Virus record (IMG/VR): IMGVR_UViG_3300031455_000001
Location: 1-64,000 of that record
Direction: 5' to 3' (one strand)
Source: a virus
DNA: 64,000 bases
Each line of letters starts with the position of its first letter. The first letter of the stretch is position 1. Both the position numbers and the translations under genes were made by a program. The notes beneath the pieces were generated by a model. The model did no database searches, was not told the origin of the DNA, and saw only the letters and a list, made by a program, of their open reading frames with translations. Shown one piece after another: positions 1 to 10,298 of this stretch.

Positions 1-1
1 T

Positions 2-1540
2 GGTACACCAATTGAAATCACTGCGGCAAATGTGGGAAGTACCTATACACTAGGAACTGGCACTCCTAAAACCTTAACGATAAAAGCCAATGTTCTTTCT
101 TCAGCAACTTCAGTAACTTACATCTGCGAAACAACTTACCCAGATTCAACGACTGGATTCAATATTGTTTCTAAAGCAGAAATTGAACTGGTCAGAGTTA
201 CAAACGGTACTAATGGTACGAGTGGTGCAAATGCAATCACAGCGATACTAAGTAATGACTCTGATAATGTAGGAGCAGATGCTTCAGGTGGCGCACAAGT
301 AATCTCTGGTGTCTCTACAGCGGTTACAGTTTATGAAGGAGCAACAGATGTAACAGCATCGTGGAGCATGGGTACTCCTGTAGTCACAGGTCTAGGAGCT
401 TTAAATACAGCTTATACGCTGACAGGCACGCCTGCGAATAGAGTGTTCACACTTACAGGAACAAACCCAATGACAGCAGATGTTGCTACTGTGACTTGGA
501 CGCTGACTAGGGCAGGATATTCAAATATCGTAAAAATGTTCACCATTAACAGAATTAGAAATGGTACAGCAGGAACATCTCCTACTTTATATAGAATGCT
601 TTCCTCTGCTGGTGCAATCAAGAAAACAGAAGCAGGGGTTTACTCTCCAACTAATTTAGTGCTAGATGGTCGATCTCAGACTGGTAGTGGTACATTAGGA
701 AACTATGCAGGAAGATTTAGAATCTTCACAACTACAGGGGTTATTAACGCTTCAACAAATTGGGGTACAGCAGTTTATACTTCTTCTGCTAATGAAGCAA
801 CATATACATATCCTGCGACTGGAACGTTCCCTGCAAACATCACAGGTATTAAGGCTGAGTTCTTTTTAGCAGGTGGAACAACTACTTTGTTGGATTCTCA
901 AGTTATTCCTGTTGTCTCAGATGGTAGTACAGGAGCAAATGCAGTCTATGCTTACGTTTGGAATCCAGATGGTAACACTATAAAAAATAGCTTTGGAACT
1001 GTGAAGTGTCATATAGATGTTTACAGTGGGTCTAATCAAGTTACTGGCTCTGCTTTCAAATGGTACTATCAAGATCCAAGTGCGACAACTAGTTCTGGCG
1101 GTGATGCAGATGGTGGAAATGGTTGGAGATTAATGAATAGTGTAGCTACAGCTCTCGGTGTGACAGGCTATACAACAGATACAATCACTGTTCCAGCATC
1201 TGCAATTGCAGGATCGGAATCTTATAAGTGTGTAGTTACTTATGGTGGCGTAAAATATAGTGGAGTAACTACAGTAGTAGATTTATCAGATCCAATTATG
1301 GTAAGACTGGATGGTTTGAATGTGTTTAAAAATGGTCAAGGCACTATCACAATAAGAGCTACACTACTTCAATCTGGTGCAGAGATAGATGCGGCAGGAT
1401 CTGCTCATACTTATGCATGGGCAATTTACAATTCAGAGAATGTAAAAACAGCATTTAGTAAGACTGGAAAACAGATAGTCGTCAATGCTTCGGATATTAA
1501 TGGTCGTGGAAATCTGGTGTGTGACGTTACAAAAGTATAG
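2..1540 (+). CDS. Phage tail/surface protein, 5' end outside window
   Basis: The frame is already open at base 2, so the gene starts before the window and only about the last 512 residues are seen; the GTG at 32 is not a credible start. The visible part is rich in Thr, Ser, Gly and Ala. It reads as beta-sandwich segments joined by Gly-rich linkers such as GTNGTSGANA and DGSTGANAVY, with Ig-like cysteine patterns (VTYICETTYP, SYKCVVTYGG). Such composition is usual for distal-tail and receptor-binding proteins of Gram-positive phages. It ends 8 bases before a promoter and is followed by a giant tail protein, which supports a tail role. The exact part is unknown. Confidence 0.7.
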   Translation, partial: GTPIEITAANVGSTYTLGTGTPKTLTIKANVLSSATSVTYICETTYPDSTTGFNIVSKAEIELVRVTNGTNGTSGANAITAILSNDSDNVGADASGGAQVISGVSTAVTVYEGATDVTASWSMGTPVVTGLGALNTAYTLTGTPANRVFTLTGTNPMTADVATVTWTLTRAGYSNIVKMFTINRIRNGTAGTSPTLYRMLSSAGAIKKTEAGVYSPTNLVLDGRSQTGSGTLGNYAGRFRIFTTTGVINASTNWGTAVYTSSANEATYTYPATGTFPANITGIKAEFFLAGGTTTLLDSQVIPVVSDGSTGANAVYAYVWNPDGNTIKNSFGTVKCHIDVYSGSNQVTGSAFKWYYQDPSATTSSGGDADGGNGWRLMNSVATALGVTGYTTDTITVPASAIAGSESYKCVVTYGGVKYSGVTTVVDLSDPIMVRLDGLNVFKNGQGTITIRATLLQSGAEIDAAGSAHTYAWAIYNSENVKTAFSKTGKQIVVNASDINGRGNLVCDVTKV

Positions 1541-1548
1541 TAAGTTTT

Positions 1549-1577
1549 TTGACAAATATAACAAATTATGATATAAT
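1549..1577 (+). promoter_or_regulatory. SigmaA-type promoter before the giant tail gene
   Basis: TTGACA at 1549-1554, a 17-base spacer, and TATAAT at 1572-1577 with an extended TG. The spacer AATATAACAAATTATGA matches the spacer family of the leftward early promoters. It is the only member found on the plus strand. Confidence 0.8.
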
Positions 1578-1581
1578 TATG

Positions 1582-1607
1582 AGAGAGCTTAGAAATGTAA
1601 GCTCTCT
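1582..1607 (+). terminator. Hairpin overlapping the start point of the 1549 promoter
   Basis: A 9-base perfect stem (AGAGAGCTT with AAGCTCTCT) and an 8-base loop, followed by TCTTTAGATTTAA. The left arm begins about where the 1549 promoter should start transcription. It may therefore end transcripts coming from upstream, or fold at the 5' end of the new mRNA. The U-tract is weak. Confidence 0.45.
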
Positions 1608-1640
1608 TCTTTAGATTTAAAAGGAGTGTTCTATATCAAT

Positions 1641-1724
1641 ATGAATAATGGAAATATACATATTAGCAATATCGATATCGATAGTAAGAGCGAAAAAAGG
1701 ATGGTAAGAAAATGTCTAATTTAA
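1641..1724 (+). CDS. Possible 27-residue leader ORF
   Basis: ATG at 1641 follows AAGGAG at 1621-1626 (a long 14-base gap) and reads 27 codons with an Asn/Ile/Asp-rich product. It overlaps the first codons of the next gene by 13 bases. Nothing is recognised. It could be a coupling leader peptide or chance. Confidence 0.25.
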   Translation: MNNGNIHISNIDIDSKSEKRMVRKCLI

Positions 1725-4700
1725 TGGGTAAGAAATGGAAGGGTGGCAATGTCTCAGTCTTTGGTGAAAGGACGCTTCAAAAAACAGTTGAAGACGCCAA
1801 TAAATTAGGATTAGACACGCTAACAATTCCTGTAAGAGTGGTGGCACTTAATGCAAATGATTCAAACCCACAAATAGATCAATCTTCTTTTCAAGAAGCA
1901 AAAAATATCATAAATGGGATTGCTGGCTCTTACAATATTATCTTAGAGCCATATCCATATATAGCTAATGGAACTATTGTTGAGACAGCTTGGAACCCTA
2001 GTAACTTCAATCAGTGGTTTGTTGCTTGGGAAAATGTGTTAGTTGAACTAGCTACCTATGCTCAATCAAAAGGATTAGCAGGAATGTATATCGCAAGCAA
2101 TTTGGTATACATGGAAGGCTGGATTTATCAATGGACTCAAATCATAAATAATTTAAGAAATATCTACTCTGGTAACATTTTTTATAGAACTAATTGGTGG
2201 GTTACGGCTCATTGGTCGCAACAGCATATAGACGATTATAATGCTAAATTGAATCGTGAAATTTTTGGATTGGTCGATGTTATTGCTATTGCTTGTTATT
2301 TTGAACTGACAGCAGAAGAAAGTCCATCAAAACAAAAAATAATAGAAAACATTCATTCAACAACGCTACACGACCGTAGACAGAATGTTGTTCAAGAAGT
2401 AAAGAAATTTCACGACAGATGGGGTAAGCCGATATTTTTTGGAGAACTTGGTATTTACCCATATTCTAAAGCTCCTTCAATGCCATATGCATATAGTGTT
2501 CCGACTTTAGGAACATATAACGAACAAGTTCAAGTCAATTTCTTTCAAGCTTATTACGAGGTGTTTAAGGATTATAGTTGGTGGTTGGGATTTTCAATTT
2601 ATGCAATTGCAGATTCACAATCTCTATTCAACCCCGCTGGAAAACAAGCTGAATCTGTTATTAAAGCAATGAGTTTCGATGTTAAATCTTTAGTGGGAAC
2701 GGGTCAATTATCCATTTTGGATTTAAACGATGCTATAATTTCTGGAACACCACCAGCTAACCCTTCAAACGGAACTCTATGGGTAGATGAGAATGCGTCT
2801 CCAAAGTTGCTAAAGAAATGGAATGGTACAGATTGGATTATTATTGGAGAAGTTTCAGATGAAGGAACGGGAGATACTGTTTCAGAAATTGAACATACTT
2901 TAGGCAACATGACCAATGATAATATTATTGAGTTCAATGAAAGAAAAGTTATTAAAGATAAGATAACTGATATTATTGGATATGTTATAGCCGACACTGC
3001 AACAACTCTTCCGACAGCAACAACGTTGGATAGTAGTTTAAAAGGCGGATTACACACCGTTAGAAGATCAGCTTTAATGGCAGGGATTTCTACAACCGAT
3101 GCAAAATATGTGGCAGTAGCAACAACATACGGTAGTTTGAAAAACTATTTAGATGCCATGACTCCTGTAAAGCCTTGGGATATTAGAGAGGTAAATAAAG
3201 GTAGCATTATCAATGTTACAAAAAGCTCATTTAGAACGAATTGGTTAAATTATTATAATGCAGTAAATGATCTTGCAATATTAACAGCAGAACAATTAAA
3301 AAAGAATGTTGAAGATGTGAAATTCGGTGGAACAAATTATGCTTCCAATGGTAACTTTGAAAGACTTTTGGATAAATCATTATGGAAAGATCATTATTTA
3401 GGTCAATTGAAAGAAATCGTAGATATTTCTACAGAAGCACCTCCATTCAGATATGCATATAGAGTAAGGAATACAACAGCTCAATATGGTGGTATTTCAC
3501 AACCTACATTATGGGAAGGTCTTAGTGCAGAAGCATTAGTAGATCAAGAAATCACAATTTCTTTTTGGTTAAAATATCAAAATATTGTACAGGGTGCAAG
3601 CAACTGGCAAGCAGGGAGGTTTGGAGAACTTGTAGTAGAAGGACTAACTTCTGGAGGAGCAAAGGTGTATAGATATCCAAAAGTTATCGGTGGAGAAAGT
3701 ACATATGTAACTGGAACCAATATGACATGGGTAAAACATTCGGCAACTCTTAAATTATCTCTTCCTTCAACTGCTCTTAAGTTATCTAAAATCTCATTTA
3801 GACATTTATTAGAGACTTGTGTAGGAGAATTTTGGACAACAGGTTTGCAAATAGAAATTGGAAATAAAGTATCAGACTGGTCTGAATCACCTTACGATGT
3901 ATCTCAAAGATTAACAGAAGTTGAATTTGAGATTACAGATGAAAAGATTACACAGAAAGTAACAAGTAGCTCAAGTTATATTCAAACTATAAATACAATT
4001 AATACAAACATTAATAAGGCACAAGGTGATATTGATAATTTAGAATTAGGTGGAAGGAATTTAGCAATTGGAACTAGTTCGGTGAATTGGGGAGCATATG
4101 GTTCTAGTGCTATTTCTTTCTCAGAAGGTCTAAGATCTAAAGCAATCAAGGTAACTAGAACGGGCGGAACATCTGCATGGGGAGTACAACAAATAAATCC
4201 CAGTCAAATCATGAGACTGCAATCGGGAGAAAAATATATTCTTTCTTTTAAGATTCGTGGAACTGTTGGATTAGGTATGAATTATACCTACATCATGAAA
4301 GTTGGAAATGCCAATCAAAGTACGACTACTCCTGCAAATGCTATTGGATCTGAAACAGAGTATCAGAAAATTTCTGTACCCTTCGTGATGGGTATACCAT
4401 CAGAGTTTTCTTACATTATGATAAGCACTTCAGAGCTTATATCTAACGCTTGGTTTGAAATCACTGAAATTCAAGTAGAACGTGGTGATAAGGCAACAGA
4501 CTGGTCGCAAGCGCCAGAAGATATAGAAACTCTAATCAATCAAGCACAAACAACAGCAGATCAAGCTAAACTCAGCGTAGATGATATGATGTCAGACCTA
4601 AAAGTTACACCTATTGAAAAAGCAGAACTAGCTAGATTATGGTATAGAATCCAACAAGAATACACTCAATTATTAGCTTTAGGAAATTCGTTGACAGCGG

Positions 4701-7222
4701 TTAGCACTACCAATTTAACAACAGCTTATAATGCGCTGAATGGAACTGCGCCTAGAATACAACTAGACATATTAGCGACAATGGGTACGACTTATACTTT
4801 TGGTACTGTGACTCTAAGAGATAATTTTAAAACACAGATGAATCTTTATTTCCAAAGAGCAGAAGAGATAAGTAGAGCAATTACTGATGCGGTTAATGCT
4901 ACTGCTACTAGTGCAAAAAATGGTGTAGATGATATGATGAGTGATTTAAAGATCACGCCATTAGAGAAAACCACATTGCAAATACGTTGGAATGAAATTC
5001 AAGCACAATATACCGAATTAGCATCTCTTGCTTCTTCTTTAAGTGTAGCAACAACAACATTTAATTCTGCTTACAATGCATTGAACACAACCGCGCCAAG
5101 GATTCAAACTGATATCCTTGCAAACATGACTACAACATATACTCTCACTACAGCTACGAGAGATGCTTTCAAAGCCCAAATAAAAACATACTATGATCAA
5201 GCAGAAGCAATTAACAAAGCAATCACTACAGCAGTAAACACTACTGCAAATGACGCACAGCTTAAAGCTAATGATATGATGAGTGATCTAAAAGTAACAC
5301 CTCTTGAGAAGAATGAGTTAGATCGTTTGTGGAAACGTATACAATCTGAATATACTCAGTTGAATGCACAGGCATTGTCTGTGGGTGTTGCTAGTGCAAT
5401 TAGAACAAATTATACAACTGCTTATAATGCTTTAAATGGTGTCGTTCCAAGGATTCAAACTGATATCTTAGCGAATATGACAACAACGTATACTTTTACG
5501 GTTGCAAATAGAGATACTTTCAAAACTCAATTGAATACTTATTTTACAAGAGTAGAAGAAATTAGCACAGCCATTACAGATGTTGTAAATAATAAGATTG
5601 ACAATTTGCAAATTAGTGGAGTGAATTTGGTTCAAAACTCAACTTTTAATGATGGTCTTTGGTCTTCTAGTTCTTCAATCTTGCTCGATCCAGAAGAAGA
5701 TAAACCAAATTCTAAAATTACACAAGTGACAGCAAATAATACAGGTACTACTATTGCTGGTGCAATGTATAATCCAATCCGTAAAAAGGCAAGTGTAAAA
5801 GCGGGAGATCAAATCACAATCAGTTTAGATTTTTATTGTGCAAGCGAGGATTTAAAACCCAATCCTACTGGTGGTATATTTACATTCAGACATTCAACAG
5901 CAAGTACAGGAGGTACAGTTACATCATTTACAACTCCGACAATAACTACACTTGGAGGATACACTGATTACGGTAAATGGAGAAGGTTGTCTCAAACTTA
6001 TACTTTTACCTCAGATATAAATGATCAATGGTTGATGTTTGGACTTTATGCATCGAATAGTGTAGTTGGAACAACTGTTCAATTTAAAATACGTGAAGTA
6101 CAAGTTGAGTTCGGAAACAGAGCAACAGCTTGGAAGCTTGCACAAGAGGATATTGCAGGTCAAATTGATTATGTTATTACACAAGTAAATAATGCTCTAA
6201 TAGAAATTACAGATGAAAGCATTGTTAGAAAAGTTACAGAATCTACAACTTTCCAAAATGCTTTAGATGATAAAGCAAACGCTTCTGATATTTCTGGTCT
6301 TGCTTCTCTAGAAGATGTTGAAGGAGTAAGTGGTACTATTGATGAAAAAATCAGTGATTACAATGAGGCTTTACAACCAGAACGATTTGCATTAGGAACA
6401 GAAGTAGAAGAAACTGCCAGAGGAATTTTACAGAAGTTCTCTGCTACTGGTGGTATGAATCTTATTCGAAACTCTATTGGATATGCAAACTTTGATTTTT
6501 GGTATGGATTCCAAACAAATATTGCTCACATGAGAAGTATTAAGACAACAGAGTTAGATGCAACTGGTTATGGAAGTGGATTCTTTTTCCCACCAACTAC
6601 AGTTAATAGAAGCATGAGTCAAGATGCAAATGTTGTTCAAGGAAGAGCTTATACATTAAGTTTCGATATAAACAAAGATAACAATACAGCAGGTGACACT
6701 GGTGCAATATGGGTTCAAGTATTGGAAGGAACTACTGTTGTTGCTGAACAAAAGATATTAGGTAATACAGTTACAACAGGATATGAAAACTATGTAATTC
6801 CTTATGTTGCTACTTCTAATAAAGCCATAGTAAGAATTATTGCAAATACAGTGGCAAACGCAACAATTACTGGCATTATGTTCAGTCTTGGAGATGTTGC
6901 ATTGCAGTGGTCTTTAGCAAGAGGAGAAGCTTATAACACTAATGTTCGAATGGACTTAAATGGTGTGAGAGTTTCACAGATTGACACTTCAAGTGGTACT
7001 GCAATTGAAATTGGTTATACACAAATTTCTCCACAAGAATTTGCAGGTTATTATGACGCTGATGGTAGTGGAATTTTTGAGAAGGTTTTCTATCTTAACG
7101 GTGATGAAACCGTAACAAAAAAATTGGTAGCCACAGAAGAGATAACAATGGGAACTATTAAAATTGTAAAGCTAGATTCAGCAAACAATAAGGGTTGGGC
7201 ATTCGTTCCAATAGTACAATGA
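1712..7222 (+). CDS. Giant tail protein with glycosidase-like N-terminus
   Basis: 1836 residues. Residues 1 to about 320 look like a TIM-barrel glycoside hydrolase of the GH113/GH5 type; PIFFGELGIYPY places a candidate catalytic Glu at 245. Then come several jelly-roll modules of the kind seen in phage tail proteins, each opening with an Asn-rich start (NYASNGNFE near 543, RNLAIGTSS near 783, NLVQNSTFN near 1304, MNLIRNSIG near 1582). Three consecutive repeats of about 115 residues start near 957, 1072 and 1187, each beginning with DDMMSDLK or a close variant. The protein probably binds and cleaves host surface glycan during adsorption. The start is supported by AAAGG 11 bases upstream. Family fold is inferred; enzyme activity is unproven. 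Confidence 0.75.
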   Translation: MSNLMGKKWKGGNVSVFGERTLQKTVEDANKLGLDTLTIPVRVVALNANDSNPQIDQSSFQEAKNIINGIAGSYNIILEPYPYIANGTIVETAWNPSNFNQWFVAWENVLVELATYAQSKGLAGMYIASNLVYMEGWIYQWTQIINNLRNIYSGNIFYRTNWWVTAHWSQQHIDDYNAKLNREIFGLVDVIAIACYFELTAEESPSKQKIIENIHSTTLHDRRQNVVQEVKKFHDRWGKPIFFGELGIYPYSKAPSMPYAYSVPTLGTYNEQVQVNFFQAYYEVFKDYSWWLGFSIYAIADSQSLFNPAGKQAESVIKAMSFDVKSLVGTGQLSILDLNDAIISGTPPANPSNGTLWVDENASPKLLKKWNGTDWIIIGEVSDEGTGDTVSEIEHTLGNMTNDNIIEFNERKVIKDKITDIIGYVIADTATTLPTATTLDSSLKGGLHTVRRSALMAGISTTDAKYVAVATTYGSLKNYLDAMTPVKPWDIREVNKGSIINVTKSSFRTNWLNYYNAVNDLAILTAEQLKKNVEDVKFGGTNYASNGNFERLLDKSLWKDHYLGQLKEIVDISTEAPPFRYAYRVRNTTAQYGGISQPTLWEGLSAEALVDQEITISFWLKYQNIVQGASNWQAGRFGELVVEGLTSGGAKVYRYPKVIGGESTYVTGTNMTWVKHSATLKLSLPSTALKLSKISFRHLLETCVGEFWTTGLQIEIGNKVSDWSESPYDVSQRLTEVEFEITDEKITQKVTSSSSYIQTINTINTNINKAQGDIDNLELGGRNLAIGTSSVNWGAYGSSAISFSEGLRSKAIKVTRTGGTSAWGVQQINPSQIMRLQSGEKYILSFKIRGTVGLGMNYTYIMKVGNANQSTTTPANAIGSETEYQKISVPFVMGIPSEFSYIMISTSELISNAWFEITEIQVERGDKATDWSQAPEDIETLINQAQTTADQAKLSVDDMMSDLKVTPIEKAELARLWYRIQQEYTQLLALGNSLTAVSTTNLTTAYNALNGTAPRIQLDILATMGTTYTFGTVTLRDNFKTQMNLYFQRAEEISRAITDAVNATATSAKNGVDDMMSDLKITPLEKTTLQIRWNEIQAQYTELASLASSLSVATTTFNSAYNALNTTAPRIQTDILANMTTTYTLTTATRDAFKAQIKTYYDQAEAINKAITTAVNTTANDAQLKANDMMSDLKVTPLEKNELDRLWKRIQSEYTQLNAQALSVGVASAIRTNYTTAYNALNGVVPRIQTDILANMTTTYTFTVANRDTFKTQLNTYFTRVEEISTAITDVVNNKIDNLQISGVNLVQNSTFNDGLWSSSSSILLDPEEDKPNSKITQVTANNTGTTIAGAMYNPIRKKASVKAGDQITISLDFYCASEDLKPNPTGGIFTFRHSTASTGGTVTSFTTPTITTLGGYTDYGKWRRLSQTYTFTSDINDQWLMFGLYASNSVVGTTVQFKIREVQVEFGNRATAWKLAQEDIAGQIDYVITQVNNALIEITDESIVRKVTESTTFQNALDDKANASDISGLASLEDVEGVSGTIDEKISDYNEALQPERFALGTEVEETARGILQKFSATGGMNLIRNSIGYANFDFWYGFQTNIAHMRSIKTTELDATGYGSGFFFPPTTVNRSMSQDANVVQGRAYTLSFDINKDNNTAGDTGAIWVQVLEGTTVVAEQKILGNTVTTGYENYVIPYVATSNKAIVRIIANTVANATITGIMFSLGDVALQWSLARGEAYNTNVRMDLNGVRVSQIDTSSGTAIEIGYTQISPQEFAGYYDADGSGIFEKVFYLNGDETVTKKLVATEEITMGTIKIVKLDSANNKGWAFVPIVQ
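4577..5610 (+). repeat. Three in-frame repeats of about 345 bp inside the tail gene
   Basis: The units start near 4577, 4925 and 5269. Each encodes MMSDLK, a T-P-(I/L)-E-K segment, an aromatic RIQ/EIQ helix, AYNALN, PRIQ.DILA.M and a final helix with AITDAVN-like sequence. They are diverged, so duplication is not recent. The pattern suggests a helical spacer whose length can change by unit gain or loss. Confidence 0.8.
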
Positions 7223-7248
7223 TAATTAGATAAAAAGGGGATTTTTGG

Positions 7249-9639
7249 ATGGCTTTAAACGGAAGTTTTGGTACAAATATAGGTAGTCATTGGAGGTTGC
7301 AGGTCGATTGGTCTGCAACTCAAAATATATCGACAAATACCAGCTCAGTCACAATGAGACTTTACTGGATGGCTACTAGTGGATATGGTGCAATATCCTC
7401 TAGTGCCTCAAAAAGTGGTTCACAGACATGTAATGGATCTACTGGTAATTTTTCTGGTGCAAATTTAGCAAGTCTGAGTGCAAATCAAAAGAAACTAATA
7501 AATACTCGCACAGTAGCCGTTGTTCATGATGCAAATGGTACAAAATCTTTTAATATGAGCGCAAGCTTTAATCCTGCTGTTGACTTAGTTGGAGTGGGTA
7601 TGCAAGGAAATATTACTATCTCTGGTAGTGGAACATTAAATACAATTCCTCGTGCTTCATCATTAACATCCAGTGCTTCATGGACAGCTCCTAATACTCT
7701 AGCGGTATCAATAAATCGAGCGTCATCATCTTTTACTCATGAGTTAAGGATTCATGTTAAAGATAGTGGTGGAACGAATAGATTAATAAAAACTGTTACA
7801 GGTATAGGAGCATCAACCACTGTTACTTTTTCTACGGCAGAAAACACAGATATATTCAACAGGTTGGCACAAGCGACCAGTAGAGGCACATACTTAGAAC
7901 TTATAACCAAAAGTGGTTCAACAACTATTGGGTCGAACACATACAGCGGAACTTGTACATCTGCAAATAGAAGTACAACATCGTTCACTAGAACTTTTGA
8001 TATAGGGGCAAGTATTGCAGGAAGTATAAGTAGAAGTAGCAATGCTTACAACCATACTATTCAATTGATCTTTGGAGGGTCAACATATACTATATTGAAT
8101 AATTCAAGCACTGTTAGTTGGTCTTATGCGACATCTGCAATTGCTACAGCGTTATACAATCTGACACCAAACGCTAATTCTATGAATGGTAAGATAAGGA
8201 TTTTTACTTATTACAATAGTGTGCAAGTAAGGGCTTTTGCAGAATCAGACATAACTGCGAGAGTTGTAAGCAGTAATCCCACTTTTGCAACTGGATACAC
8301 ACATAGAGATGTCAACACCACCACAGCAACATTAACTGGAAATAACCAATACATAGTACAGAATAATTCTAGTCTGACAATTGACATACCAGTGGCTAGT
8401 AGGGCAATAGCTAGAAATGGTGCAGTAATGAGAGAGTACATAGCAGACATTGCAGGAAAATCAGTTAAAGGAAATTGGTCAAATACAGCTATTGTAACAA
8501 TCAATGTCGGAACTATTGACGCATCTAGTAACGTAACTCTAAGTGTTAGAGCAGTTGATAGTAGAGGAAATTCTACAACCGTAGTTAGAACAATATTAGT
8601 ATTGCCTTACTCCCCTCCAACAGTTATTACATCTTCAAAACGTGTCAATAACTTTGAAGCTAGTACACAAATAAGACTTAGTGGTAGTGCTTCGGCATTG
8701 GCTATATCTGGCTCAAATAAAAATGCTTTATTGAAAGCGGTTTATAGATTTAAGTTAAGCAGTGCATCAACTTATGGTTCGGAAGTGTCATTTGGTGCGA
8801 CTGGATTCCCTAACTATACTGCAACAATGAGAACAATAAGTTTAAATCAAGAATTAGCCTATGATGTTCAAGTTATTGTACAAGATAGACTTGGTACAAC
8901 AACTCTCACAAGAACTGTGCCAATTGGTAGACCGATATTTATGATCGATTCTGCTTTAAAGTCAATGGCATTCAATGATATACCGTCTCGACCAGATGAG
9001 TTTTTGGTGAATGGTAAGATTGTTTTTGGTGCTGACCAATGGGCATCAACGACAGGTGGGGAAGATGGTACTGGTGGTGGAGCATTGCAAATGAACAACT
9101 CAGATATCACTGGCGCCAACGGCATATTTTTCAATGATGTGGCTGACAACAATGGAGAAGGTTTGTTGTTTTTAAAAACTGGCAATCCAAATAATAGCTC
9201 TAATAGAGCGCACTATGACAACTTTAGAATATATGATGGAGTGGCGTATCTCAACAATCAACCTGTTTTTGATTCTAACAGTAAGATGATATGGGATGGA
9301 TCTGTTTTTATGCAAGGAAGTCAATCTTATAATCTACCAAATATAAATACAGCACCTAATGGATGGGCTTTTGTTTGGAGTAGATATACAGGAGGTTCTG
9401 CGTCAAATGCTTTTTGGAATATAGTTCATGTGCATAAAGAGTTCGTTCCTTTGGATGGTGGTGGAGGTATGGTTCATACTCTAGGCGGTGGAACTAGCGG
9501 TACAATAGCGGGTACAAAACCTATATTTAAATATTTATACATAAATCCAACAAATATTAGCGGTCATGATAACAATAATAATGCTACGGCAGGTATTGAA
9601 ACTAATTCAATGGTTTTAAGATATATTTTCACATTCTAA
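7249..9639 (+). CDS. DUF859-like phage tail protein
   Basis: 796 residues. The N-terminus (NIGSHWRLQVDWSATQNIS, then a Val/Thr-rich beta region with TKSFNMSASF) resembles the DUF859 family of phage minor structural proteins. Ser/Thr/Asn-rich beta modules follow, and a C-terminal domain with GWAFVWSRY and FWNIVHVHK recalls tail-tip heads. It sits directly downstream of the giant tail protein with a good site (AAGGGG) before ATG. It is likely part of the adsorption apparatus. The family assignment is from memory of motifs, not from a search. Confidence 0.7.
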   Translation: MALNGSFGTNIGSHWRLQVDWSATQNISTNTSSVTMRLYWMATSGYGAISSSASKSGSQTCNGSTGNFSGANLASLSANQKKLINTRTVAVVHDANGTKSFNMSASFNPAVDLVGVGMQGNITISGSGTLNTIPRASSLTSSASWTAPNTLAVSINRASSSFTHELRIHVKDSGGTNRLIKTVTGIGASTTVTFSTAENTDIFNRLAQATSRGTYLELITKSGSTTIGSNTYSGTCTSANRSTTSFTRTFDIGASIAGSISRSSNAYNHTIQLIFGGSTYTILNNSSTVSWSYATSAIATALYNLTPNANSMNGKIRIFTYYNSVQVRAFAESDITARVVSSNPTFATGYTHRDVNTTTATLTGNNQYIVQNNSSLTIDIPVASRAIARNGAVMREYIADIAGKSVKGNWSNTAIVTINVGTIDASSNVTLSVRAVDSRGNSTTVVRTILVLPYSPPTVITSSKRVNNFEASTQIRLSGSASALAISGSNKNALLKAVYRFKLSSASTYGSEVSFGATGFPNYTATMRTISLNQELAYDVQVIVQDRLGTTTLTRTVPIGRPIFMIDSALKSMAFNDIPSRPDEFLVNGKIVFGADQWASTTGGEDGTGGGALQMNNSDITGANGIFFNDVADNNGEGLLFLKTGNPNNSSNRAHYDNFRIYDGVAYLNNQPVFDSNSKMIWDGSVFMQGSQSYNLPNINTAPNGWAFVWSRYTGGSASNAFWNIVHVHKEFVPLDGGGGMVHTLGGGTSGTIAGTKPIFKYLYINPTNISGHDNNNNATAGIETNSMVLRYIFTF

Positions 9640-9652
9640 GGAGGAGAAAGAT

Positions 9653-10231
9653 TTGAGAATAATTTTTTTAAGTCTAGAAGATTCTGGCGTGGTCAACGGA
9701 TGGTCGGGGGTTCCTCCCGCTATAGGAAATTTTATAGAAATAGAAGTAGAGCATGATCATCCTATATTAACAAGCCCAAATCACTTCAAGATTGTTGATG
9801 GCGAACTTGTAGATGATGGGGTTAAGGTTGTATTGAGAGCGCAAAGAGAAATAAAGGATAGAGAGTTAAATGAAAATTGTGAAGAGGAAATTATCAAAGG
9901 TTTTACTTATACTCATCAAGGTGTTCAATATCTATTTCCTTTAGATATGAAGGCACAATCAAGATTTCAAGGCGCAAAAGCTCTGTTTGATGACGGTATA
10001 ATTGAACAAATGAATTGGACTGCCCAGATAGTAGAAACCAAAGAGTGGGTTAGGATACCTATTACTAAATCAATAATGAATCAGTTCACTTTAATTATTG
10101 CATCACACATAGATTCTAAAATCAGTAGATACAGAGAGGTTTTATTGCCCTTAGTATCCTCTGCCAATACAGTAGAGGAAATTGAATCTATCCATTGGAA
10201 CATGGATTTAAACTCTCAGCAAATACAATAA
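9653..10231 (+). CDS. Tail-assembly-like protein (DUF4376-like C-terminus)
   Basis: 192 residues from a TTG start, chosen because AGGAGGAG lies just upstream. The N-terminus is a small beta domain. The second half has the pattern of DUF4376 proteins: an amphipathic helix (RDRELNENCEEEI), GFTYTHQGVQYLFPLD, a helix with AQSRFQGAKALF, and a last helix near the end. Such proteins usually follow tail fibre genes and may help fibre folding or attachment. Function is inferred from position and pattern. Confidence 0.6.
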   Translation: MRIIFLSLEDSGVVNGWSGVPPAIGNFIEIEVEHDHPILTSPNHFKIVDGELVDDGVKVVLRAQREIKDRELNENCEEEIIKGFTYTHQGVQYLFPLDMKAQSRFQGAKALFDDGIIEQMNWTAQIVETKEWVRIPITKSIMNQFTLIIASHIDSKISRYREVLLPLVSSANTVEEIESIHWNMDLNSQQIQ

Positions 10232-10239
10232 ATAATTAC

Positions 10240-10274
10240 ATAACTGCCACTGATGAGAGCTTAGTGGCAGTTAT
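10240..10274 (+). terminator. Intergenic hairpin before the endolysin gene
   Basis: A perfect 12-base stem (ATAACTGCCACT with AGTGGCAGTTAT) and an 11-base loop. It is followed by AAAAAATATA, not by a T-run, so a classic terminator is unlikely. An mRNA processing or stability element fits as well. Confidence 0.45.
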
Positions 10275-10298
10275 AAAAAATATACAGGAGGAAATAAA

